IMG/VR virus record: IMGVR_UViG_3300042367_000346
Coordinates: 1-28,670 of that record
DNA: 28,670 bases
Source: a virus
Strand: one strand, 5' to 3'
Shown: piece by piece, positions 13,957 through 19,920 of the stretch
Layout: each line of letters opens with the position of its first letter
How positions within the stretch are numbered: position 1 is the first letter of the stretch
The notes under the pieces: model-generated
The model's database searches: none
Told to the model about the DNA's origin: nothing
Seen by the model: only the letters and a program-made list of their open reading frames with translations
Program-made: the position numbers and the translations under genes

Positions 13957-15612
13957 ATGGCAGACAGCCGCGCGACCGAGATCCTGGAGATGCACGCGCG
14001 GATGCAGAACCAGCGCGAGCACTTCGAGAAGGTGTGGCAGGACATCGCCGAGCGCGCGGCGCCGCGCAAGGCCGAGTTCGGTCGGCGCAACGCGGCCCAG
14101 GTCGTGAAGGGCAAGCAGCGCACCGAGCGCATGTTTGACGCGACGCCGAGCCTGGCGCTGGACCGGTTCGCCTCGGCGTTCCACAGTCTGGTCACGCCCC
14201 GGAACCAGCAGTGGCACAAGCTGAAGGCCGTCGACGACGAGCTCAACGACAACACCGAGGTGCAGCGCTACCTCGACGAGGTGAATCAGCGCCTGTTCGC
14301 GGCGCGCTACGCGGCGAACTTCGACAACCAGGTTCACGAGTGCTACTACGACGCGGGCGCCTTCGGAAACATGGGCCTGTTCATCGGCGACCGGCCCGGC
14401 CGCGGCATGCTGTACCGCACGGTGCCTGTCGACCAGCTGTTCTTTGCCGAGAACGACTCCGGCGTCGTCGACCTGGTGCACCGGTACTGGTGGATGCCGG
14501 CCCGTGCTGCGGCGCAGCGCTGGGGCGACAGGTTGCCGGCGCACATCAAGCACGCGGCCGAGCGCACGCCCGAGGCCGAGTACCCGTTCCTGCACTGCGT
14601 CAAGCCCCGCACCGATCTGGACGTGCGGCGCATGGACTACCGCGGCATGGAGTTTGCGAGCTACTACGTCGCGGTCGACAGCCGGGACATCCTCGACGAG
14701 GGCGGGTTCCGGGTGTTCCCCTACGCGGTGGGGCGCTATGCCGTCACGTCTGGCGAGATCTACGGCCGCAGCCCGCTGATGACCGTGCTGCCCGACGTAA
14801 AGATGCTCAACGAGATCGAGCGCACCACGATCCAGGCGGCGCAGCTGGCCGTGCTGCCGCCGATGCTGGCGCACCGCGACGGCGTGCTCGACGCGATCCG
14901 GCTGACGCCGGCGGCGATCAACTACGGCGGCGTCGACGACCAGGGCCGGCAGCTGCTGCAGCCGATGAAGTTCGGCGAGAACCTGCCGGTGTCGATCGAG
15001 ATGGCCGACCAGAAGCGGCGCGTGATCCAGGACGCGCTGTGGAACACGCTGTTCCAGATCCTGGTCGACAACCCGGCCATGACCGCCACCGAGGCGATGC
15101 TGCGCGCGCAGGAGAAGGGCGCGCTGCTGGCGCCGACCGCGAGCCGCACCGAGTCGGAGTTCCTGAACCCGATGGTGGCGCGCGAGCTCCAGATCCTCGA
15201 GGACGCCGGCCAGCTGCCGCCGCGGCCCGAGGCGCTGCAGGGCGCTGGCGAGCTCGAGATCGAGTACACCAGCCCGCTGGAGCGCGCGCGTCGCGCCGAG
15301 GAGGGCGTCGCCATCCTGCGCAGCGTCGAGCAGCTGGCGCCGCTGGCGCAGGTGCTGGGCCCGGCCGCCTACAAGCGCGTGAACGTCGACGCGGCCTCGA
15401 AGGTGATCTTCGAGGTGAACGGCGTTCCGGCGAAGGTGCTCTACTCCGACGACGAGATGGCGGCGATCGACGAGGAGCAGGCCGCGCAGGCTCAGCTTCA
15501 GCAGGTGTTGCAAGCCGCGCCCGTGGCGGCCTCGGCAGCGAAGGATCTCGCTCAGGCCGGCGCGCTGGCGCAGGGCATGCCGAACACCCCGACCACCCTG
15601 TCGCAGCCATGA
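13957..15612 (+). CDS. Portal protein (podovirus head-to-tail connector)
   Basis: This 551-aa protein matches the podovirus head-tail connector family, as in T7 gp8 and the BPP-1 portal. Characteristic stretches include the helical N terminus (HFEKVWQDIAERAAPRK), MFDATPSLALDRFASAFHSLVTP, a central YYDAGAFGNMGLFIGD, GEIYGRSPLMTVLPD, and NPAMTATEAMLRAQEKGALL. A dodecameric ring of this protein forms the unique capsid vertex through which DNA enters and leaves, and it seeds head assembly. Length is normal. The C-terminal 60 residues are Ala/Gln-rich. The stop overlaps the next small gene (ATGA). Immediate neighbours (terminase upstream, scaffold and capsid downstream) fit the assignment. Confidence 0.95.
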   Translation: MADSRATEILEMHARMQNQREHFEKVWQDIAERAAPRKAEFGRRNAAQVVKGKQRTERMFDATPSLALDRFASAFHSLVTPRNQQWHKLKAVDDELNDNTEVQRYLDEVNQRLFAARYAANFDNQVHECYYDAGAFGNMGLFIGDRPGRGMLYRTVPVDQLFFAENDSGVVDLVHRYWWMPARAAAQRWGDRLPAHIKHAAERTPEAEYPFLHCVKPRTDLDVRRMDYRGMEFASYYVAVDSRDILDEGGFRVFPYAVGRYAVTSGEIYGRSPLMTVLPDVKMLNEIERTTIQAAQLAVLPPMLAHRDGVLDAIRLTPAAINYGGVDDQGRQLLQPMKFGENLPVSIEMADQKRRVIQDALWNTLFQILVDNPAMTATEAMLRAQEKGALLAPTASRTESEFLNPMVARELQILEDAGQLPPRPEALQGAGELEIEYTSPLERARRAEEGVAILRSVEQLAPLAQVLGPAAYKRVNVDAASKVIFEVNGVPAKVLYSDDEMAAIDEEQAAQAQLQQVLQAAPVAASAAKDLAQAGALAQGMPNTPTTLSQP

Positions 15613-15779
15613 GCGCCGCGGCTGTGCCGTGGCCGTGCACCGTTGCCGAGGTGGACGACATGCCCGGCCGCTGGGTGTGCGTGCCCGATGGCGCCGAGGA
15701 ACTCGCCGGGGCCGGCTGTGACGAGGACGAGGCGACAGACGACATGTGCGACCGCATCGAGGCGGCGACGGTGCACTGA
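15609..15779 (+). CDS. Small acidic hypothetical protein, 56 aa
   Basis: Begins with ATG overlapping the portal stop (ATGA) and ends 1 bp into the next start, so it is clearly embedded in the late operon. The sequence is acidic with four cysteines (WPCTVAEVDDMPGRWVC, then GAGCDEDEATDDMC). No family is recognised. It could fold as a small beta protein around the WPC and WVC stretches. Role unknown; position suggests a minor virion or assembly factor. Confidence 0.6.
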   Translation: MSAAAVPWPCTVAEVDDMPGRWVCVPDGAEELAGAGCDEDEATDDMCDRIEAATVH

Positions 15780-16072
15780 TGGTCGGCGCCAACCTGTTCG
15801 CCCGGTTCTGGAACCTGCGCGAGAGCGCGCGGGCCGTGTTCCAGCGCCGCAAGGCCACGCCGAAGCAGGCGCGGCCGATCCTGGACGAGCTCCGCGAGTT
15901 CTGCCGCGCGGACACGTCCTGCATCGTGATCGGACGCGACGGCCGCGTCGACACTCACGCCACGGCTGTGGCCGAGGGCCGGCGCGAGGTGTTTTTGAAG
16001 ATCACGCAGATTCTTTCCCTGACCGACGAGCAGATCAACGCACTGAAAGGAAACGATCATGACCACGACTGA
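15779..16072 (+). CDS. Bbp19-like phage protein, 97 aa
   Basis: The second half, ILDELREFCRADTSC, then ATAVAEGRREVFLKI followed by LSLTDEQINAL, is the pattern of the Bbp19-like domain named from Bordetella phage BPP-1. The function of this family is not established, but it recurs between portal and scaffold genes. The ATG at 15779 overlaps the upstream stop and gives a 97-aa product; an earlier in-frame ATG at 15746 lies within the preceding gene. The C terminus overlaps the scaffold start by 14 bp. Its presence is one of the strongest links of this window to BPP-1-type phages. Confidence 0.8.
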   Translation: MVGANLFARFWNLRESARAVFQRRKATPKQARPILDELREFCRADTSCIVIGRDGRVDTHATAVAEGRREVFLKITQILSLTDEQINALKGNDHDHD

Positions 16073-16787
16073 AGCACCGGCCCCGGCGGCGGCTCCTGCA
16101 CCTGCTGCCCCGAACGCGGCGGCTGAACTGCTGGGCGGCGCACCGGCGCCCGCTCCTGCGCCAGGCGCTCCTGCAGCAGCGCCAGCACCGGCCGCAGCCG
16201 ATCCGAACGCTGCCGGCGAGGCGGCGCTGAAGCTTCCCGGCAAGGACGCCACGTCCGAGCAGTGGGCCGAGTTCTACAAGGCGATCGGCGCGCCCGAGAA
16301 GGCCGAGGACTACAAGCTGCCGGTGCCCGAGGGCGACGACGGCGCGTTCGCCAAGACCGCGTCGGAGTGGTTCAAGGACGCAGGCATCCTGCCGCAGCAG
16401 GCCGAGAAGCTGGCGGGCAAGTGGAACGAGTTCGTTGCGTCGCAACAACAGGCGGCGGACAAGGTCGAGGTCGATCGCATCGCGGCGCTGCACGCCAAGA
16501 ACACCGCCGAGCAGGCCGACCTGCGCAACGAGTGGGGCCAGCAGCACGCGGCGAACATGGAGTTCGCGCGGCGCGCGGCGACGCAGTTCTTCCCGAAGGA
16601 GCAGGCCGGCGCGGTGATCGGGGCGATGGAGGGCGTGCTGGGCTACAAGGCCACGATCCAGGCGCTGCACCGCATCGGCCAGGGCCTGGGCGAGCACGAC
16701 GCGACGGCGGGCCTGGGCGGCGCAGGCAACGGCGGCGCGGGCGAAAAGTCGCTGGCGCAGCGCATGTACCCGAACATGCCGAACTGA
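16059..16787 (+). CDS. Scaffolding protein (capsid assembly)
   Basis: Scaffolds guide the major capsid protein into a prohead and are then removed. The N-terminal 65 residues are an Ala/Pro-rich low-complexity arm, followed by LPGKDATSEQWAEFYKAIGAP, EDYKLPVPEGDDG, and a long charged helix region (AEKLAGKWNEFVASQQQAADK, then EQADLRNEWGQQHAANM), and finally SLAQRMYPNMP. This layout, together with the location immediately before the major capsid gene, fits scaffold proteins of BPP-1-like phages. Length 242 aa. Preceded by AAGGAAA and overlapping the Bbp19-like gene. No protease motif is seen, so removal is probably by exit. Confidence 0.85.
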   Translation: MTTTEAPAPAAAPAPAAPNAAAELLGGAPAPAPAPGAPAAAPAPAAADPNAAGEAALKLPGKDATSEQWAEFYKAIGAPEKAEDYKLPVPEGDDGAFAKTASEWFKDAGILPQQAEKLAGKWNEFVASQQQAADKVEVDRIAALHAKNTAEQADLRNEWGQQHAANMEFARRAATQFFPKEQAGAVIGAMEGVLGYKATIQALHRIGQGLGEHDATAGLGGAGNGGAGEKSLAQRMYPNMPN

Positions 16788-16792
16788 CCTCC

Positions 16793-16841
16793 GTTGAGAT
16801 TTCCTGTGGTGTTGACGCAACAGTGGCGCGGGCGCTACAGT
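16793..16841 (+). promoter_or_regulatory. Predicted capsid promoter with upstream box
   Basis: TTGACG (16812-16817), an 18-nt spacer and TACAGT (16836-16841) make a good sigma-70 promoter before the major capsid gene. The recurring box GTTGAGATTTCC lies upstream at 16793-16804. A dedicated promoter suits the high dose of capsid protein needed. Confidence 0.6.
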
Positions 16842-16850
16842 CGCGGCTAT

Positions 16851-16887
16851 TGGTGTGGTTTCCACACCACTGACGGGAAATCCACAC
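16851..16887. promoter_or_regulatory. Palindromic operator-like sites downstream of the capsid promoter
   Basis: TGGTGTGG (16851-16858) and CCACACCA (16862-16869) form a perfect 8-bp inverted repeat with TTT between, just past the expected transcription start. A second half-site, GAAATCCACAC (16877-16887), is the exact inverse of the 11-mer at 6629-6639. The ribosome-binding GGAGG follows at 16889-16893. It could be an operator or an RNA hairpin in the leader. Confidence 0.5.
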
Positions 16888-16897
16888 CGGAGGTTGC

Positions 16898-17917
16898 ATG
16901 GCAACGATTGGCTTTCAGGCGCTGACGCTCACCGATTGGGCCAAGCGCGTCTCGCCCGATGGCAACGGCATTTCGCCGGTTGTCGAGCTCCTCAACCAGT
17001 CCAACGAGATCCTGATGGACATGCTGTGGCTGGAGGGCAACCTCGCCACCGGCCATCGCACGACCATCCGCACGGGCTTGCCGGCCGTCGCTTGGCGCAA
17101 GCTGAACTACGGCGTGCCGCAGGCGAAGTCGACGACCGTCACGGTCGACGATGCGTGCGGCATGCTCGAGGCCTTCGGCCAGGTCGACAAGGACCTCGCC
17201 GAGCTCAACGGCACGACCGCCGCTTTCCGCCTGTCGGAGTCCACCGCGTTCATCGAGGCGATGAACCAGACGATGGCCTCGACGCTGTTCTACGGCGACA
17301 GCGAGCAGAACCCCGAGCGGTTCCTCGGCTTGGCGCCGCGCTACAGCACCATCGCGGGCGCCACCAACGGGCAGAACATCCTGTCGGCCGGCACCGTCAC
17401 CGGCGGCGACGGCACCTCGATCTGGCTGATGGGCTGGGGCCAGAACAGCGTGCACGGCATCTTCCCCAAGGGGTCGATGGCCGGCCTGCAGCACGAGGAC
17501 CTGGGCCTGGATACTGTCACCGACGCGGTCGGCGGCAAGTACCGCGCCTACCTCGACCGCTACCAGTGGAAGTGCGGCATCGCGCTGCGCGACTGGCGCT
17601 ACGTGGTGCGCGGCTGCAACATCGACGTGTCCGCCCTGGTGGCCGACACCGCGGGCACGACCGTGCGGATCATCGAGCTCATGAGCCGCATGATCGACCG
17701 CATCCCGAACTTCGGCAGCTGCAAGCCCGTGTTCTACATGAACCGGACGGTGTTCTCGATGCTGCGCGTCCACGCGATGAACCGTTCGGCGAACGCGCTC
17801 GGCCTTGAGCAGGGCATGGACCAGTTCGGCAACCCGATTCGCGGCGGCCTGAACTTCCTCGGCATCCCGATCCGCCGGGTGGACGCCATCACCAACACCG
17901 AAGCGCAGATCAGCTGA
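16898..17917 (+). CDS. Major capsid protein (BPP-1 type)
   Basis: The 339-aa protein starts ATIGFQALTLTDWAKRV and contains ILMDMLWLEGNLATGH, TVTVDDACGMLEAFGQVD, ESTAFIEAMNQTMASTLFYG, and IELMSRMIDRIPN, stretches typical of capsid proteins of BPP-1-like podoviruses (Bbp17 relatives), which adopt the HK97 fold. It forms the icosahedral shell. There is no N-terminal delta domain, which agrees with the separate scaffold gene. GGAGG (16889-16893) lies 4 nt before the ATG, and a dedicated promoter and palindromic leader sites precede it. It is followed after 28 bp by the cement protein gene. Confidence 0.93.
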   Translation: MATIGFQALTLTDWAKRVSPDGNGISPVVELLNQSNEILMDMLWLEGNLATGHRTTIRTGLPAVAWRKLNYGVPQAKSTTVTVDDACGMLEAFGQVDKDLAELNGTTAAFRLSESTAFIEAMNQTMASTLFYGDSEQNPERFLGLAPRYSTIAGATNGQNILSAGTVTGGDGTSIWLMGWGQNSVHGIFPKGSMAGLQHEDLGLDTVTDAVGGKYRAYLDRYQWKCGIALRDWRYVVRGCNIDVSALVADTAGTTVRIIELMSRMIDRIPNFGSCKPVFYMNRTVFSMLRVHAMNRSANALGLEQGMDQFGNPIRGGLNFLGIPIRRVDAITNTEAQIS

Positions 17918-17945
17918 TCGGCCGCACGAGAAGGAAGGAACCATC

Positions 17946-18374
17946 ATGATTCTCGACCGCGAAAACGCGTTCAGCCAGTCGCAGGCGCTCTCCGGCACGA
18001 CGCTGGTGCCCTCCGTCGACGTGATCGACCTGTCGCAGATCCGCCAGATCGGCGCCGGCAAGGGCGAGCCCTTCATCGTCCTGAACTTCGAGGCGGCGCC
18101 GGGCGGCACGACGCCCACCATCACGGTGGCGCTGCAGACCGACGACAACGTCGGCTTCGCTTCTCCGGCGACGCCGATCACCTACCTGAACGCGGTCACC
18201 ACGCCAGGCGCGTCGTCGCAGCTCGCGTTCCACCTGCCGCGCCAGGGCCTGGAGCGGTTCATCCGCCTGGCCTACACGCAGGGCGGCACGACCCCGACGA
18301 CCACGCTCTCGGCGCACTTGGTCGTCGACGCGCAGGAAGACGTGAAGTACCCCGGCGGGTTCGTGGTGGTCTGA
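17946..18374 (+). CDS. Bbp16-family capsid cement protein
   Basis: The start MILDRENAFSQSQAL and the stretches IDLSQIRQIGAGKGEPFIV and IRLAYTQGG, ending in LSAHLVVDAQEDVKYPGGFV, match the Bbp16 cement-protein family of BPP-1-like phages. It is a beta-rich protein that sits on the outside of the shell at capsomer junctions and stabilises it after DNA filling. Length (142 aa) is typical. The gene has a clear AAGGAAGGA site and follows the capsid gene, with which it should be transcribed. No predicted membrane segment or signal peptide. Confidence 0.9.
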   Translation: MILDRENAFSQSQALSGTTLVPSVDVIDLSQIRQIGAGKGEPFIVLNFEAAPGGTTPTITVALQTDDNVGFASPATPITYLNAVTTPGASSQLAFHLPRQGLERFIRLAYTQGGTTPTTTLSAHLVVDAQEDVKYPGGFVVV

Positions 18375-18375
18375 C

Positions 18376-18618
18376 GTGAAGCAGCGCGCGCTCAAGCCCG
18401 GGGTGCTCGCCAACCCGTACCGGTACGTCGAGGCCGGGCAGGTATTTGAACACCACCAGGCCATGAACTGGGCCGAGATGGTCGACGAGGAGCCGGCCGC
18501 GGACGAGGTGGCCGAGCCGGAGCCTGAAGCGGCCGAGGCCGATGCGGCGCCAGCACCAAGCCGGCGCAAGCGAACGGCGCCGACGCAACCGGCCGGCGGC
18601 GAGGCCGATCCGATCTGA
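18376..18618 (+). CDS. Hypothetical late protein with acidic tail, 80 aa
   Basis: GTG start 1 bp after the cement gene stop, with little Shine-Dalgarno sequence, so translation probably relies on coupling. The first 37 residues are ordered-looking and contain LKPGVLANPYRYVEAGQVFEH; the rest is an Ala/Glu/Pro-rich tail ending with a short basic patch (PSRRKR). Similar short proteins follow cement genes in related phages, but no function is known to me. It is the last gene before a strong terminator at 18620-18644, which defines the end of the capsid transcript. Confidence 0.65.
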   Translation: MKQRALKPGVLANPYRYVEAGQVFEHHQAMNWAEMVDEEPAADEVAEPEPEAAEADAAPAPSRRKRTAPTQPAGGEADPI

Positions 18619-18619
18619 C

Positions 18620-18644
18620 GGGCCGCCCAATGGTGGCCCTTTTT
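18620..18644 (+). terminator. Rho-independent terminator after the capsid-cement gene group
   Basis: GGGCCGCC (18620-18627) pairs with GGTGGCCC (18632-18639), eight pairs including one G-U, with a CAAT loop, followed by five T residues (18640-18644). It starts 1 bp after the stop of the 80-aa gene. It should limit capsid-level transcription into the tail genes. Confidence 0.8.
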
Positions 18645-18657
18645 CCGAGGTGACAGC

Positions 18658-19167
18658 ATGTTCATCCGCATGTCCAGGGACAGCAACATCGCATCAGGCG
18701 TTGTGCTTCGCCTTGGCGAGACCTACGACCTGCCGCGGGAGCAGGCGCAGGCGCTGATCAACAAGGGCGACGCGTTGCTCGTCACAGTCGACCCCGGCGG
18801 CTACAACCCGGCGGCCGTGGCGCTGACCGGCGGCACCATCAACAACACGTCCGTAGGCGCGACGACCCGCAGCACGGGCGCTTTCACCACCTTGGCGCTC
18901 ACCCGCACCGACTCGTCCGCAACACCCGGCAACGTCACGAACAACTCCGCCTTGGGCCGGGCAGCCTTTGCCGTGGGGGCGAGCACGGTCGTTGTGACGA
19001 ACAGCATCGTGACCGCTTCATCCGAGGTGTTTGTGGAGCTTCGCGGCGCGGCTGACGCGACGCTAACATCGATCGTCGGCGTGACCGTGGCAGCCGGATC
19101 GTTCACGGTCACGGGCAACGCCAACGCCACGGCGGCCAAGCAGTTCAGCTTCCTGGTCGTCAACTGA
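18658..19167 (+). CDS. Fibre-like or decoration protein, 169 aa
   Basis: Preceded by a full GAGGTGA site. Residues 1-45 (IASGVVLRLGETYDLPREQAQALINKGD) resemble a short head-binding segment seen in late phage proteins. From about residue 55, GGTINNTSVGATTRSTGAFTTL is a Gly/Thr/Asn-rich motif common in tail fibres and virion surface proteins. The C-terminal half is beta-rich with alternating Val/Thr (TVVVTNSIVTASSEVFVEL). It may be a head fibre or a capsid decoration protein given its place just after the cement gene. It is flanked by a strong terminator before and a weaker one after, so it appears separately controlled. Exact role is uncertain. Confidence 0.65.
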   Translation: MFIRMSRDSNIASGVVLRLGETYDLPREQAQALINKGDALLVTVDPGGYNPAAVALTGGTINNTSVGATTRSTGAFTTLALTRTDSSATPGNVTNNSALGRAAFAVGASTVVVTNSIVTASSEVFVELRGAADATLTSIVGVTVAAGSFTVTGNANATAAKQFSFLVVN

Positions 19168-19185
19168 CGAGGCGCGCGGCGCGGC

Positions 19186-19206
19186 AGGCCCGTTGCGGTG
19201 GGCTTT
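19186..19206 (+). terminator. Weak terminator before the tail-gene promoter
   Basis: AGGCCC (19186-19191) can pair with GGGCTT (19200-19205, one G-U pair) across an 8-nt loop. Only a short T-run (TTT) follows, so efficiency should be low. It lies just before the promoter at 19213-19241. Confidence 0.35.
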
Positions 19207-19211
19207 CGTGC

Positions 19212-19241
19212 GTTGTGATTCCACAACGCTGCCGCTAGAAT
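19212..19241 (+). promoter_or_regulatory. Predicted tail-gene promoter with overlapping palindrome
   Basis: TTGTGA (19213-19218), a 17-nt spacer and TAGAAT (19236-19241) form a strong sigma-70 promoter. GTTGTG-ATTC-CACAAC (19212-19227) is a perfect 6-bp inverted repeat over the -35 and also a copy of the recurring box (GTTGTGATTCCA, 19212-19223). A protein bound there would block or modify the promoter. It drives the tail tube and ejection genes. Confidence 0.65.
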
Positions 19242-19271
19242 CGCATCACCCCCACCCGATGCGAGGCAGGC

Positions 19272-19919
19272 ATGGCCAGCCAGGTGTCCATCGTCAATCG
19301 CGCTCTGATCAAGCTGGGCGAGCAGCCGATCCTCCTGCTCACCGACAACGTGAAGCAGGCCCGCACGATGGCGGCGCTGTTCGACGACACGCGCGATGCC
19401 GAGATCCGGGCCCACCGCTGGAAGTTCGCCATGCGGCGCACGCGGCTGTCGGCGCTGGCGCAAGCGCCGGACTGGGGCTTCAAGCTGCAGTATGAGCTTC
19501 CGGCCGACTTCCTCGGCCTGGTGCAGGTCAACGAGATGTACCTGCGCACCGGCATGAAGCAGCGCGCGCCGTGGGCCGTCGAGGGCCGGCGCCTGCTGAC
19601 CGACCTCGCGGCGCCGCTGGCCGTGCGCTACGTGGCGCGCGTCACCGACGCCTCGCTGTTCGATCCGCTGTTCGTCGACGCGCTGGCCTGCCGCCTGGCC
19701 ATGGAAGCCTGCGAGGCGCAGACGCAGAGCGACACGAAGTTCCAGCGGGTTGCCGGCATGTACGACCAGGCCCTGAAGCTGGCGATCCGGCAGGACTCGG
19801 TCGAGGCGCCGCCCGACGAGCTTCCCGATGGCACGTGGCTGGAGTCGCGCCAGGGCGCTGGCTATGCGGGGATCGGGCCCGATGGCGGCCTGTGGCCATC
19901 CGGCGTGACGGTGTTCTGA
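19272..19919 (+). CDS. Tail tubular protein A (gp11-like adaptor)
   Basis: The beginning MASQVSIVNRALIKLGEQPI is characteristic of the T7 gp11-like adaptor family, as are AALFDDTRDAEIRAHRWKFA and LQYELPADFLGLVQVN, with the closing helices around LFVDALACRLAMEACEA. The protein forms a ring between portal and nozzle and completes the head after packaging. Length (215 aa) is normal. A GAGG site precedes the ATG, and a strong promoter lies about 30 bp upstream. The gene ends 1 bp before the nozzle gene. Confidence 0.9.
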   Translation: MASQVSIVNRALIKLGEQPILLLTDNVKQARTMAALFDDTRDAEIRAHRWKFAMRRTRLSALAQAPDWGFKLQYELPADFLGLVQVNEMYLRTGMKQRAPWAVEGRRLLTDLAAPLAVRYVARVTDASLFDPLFVDALACRLAMEACEAQTQSDTKFQRVAGMYDQALKLAIRQDSVEAPPDELPDGTWLESRQGAGYAGIGPDGGLWPSGVTVF

Positions 19920-19920
19920 C

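Noticed and set aside
13933-15954. Minus-strand frame of 673 codons opposite the portal gene
   Set aside because: The portal protein is clearly recognised on the plus strand. The antisense product has no recognisable motif and no ribosome-binding site.
18658-19167. Considered as a diversity-generating retroelement target gene, because of the BPP-1 relationship
   Set aside because: No C-type lectin-like C terminus, no template repeat and no reverse transcriptase gene are seen in the window.
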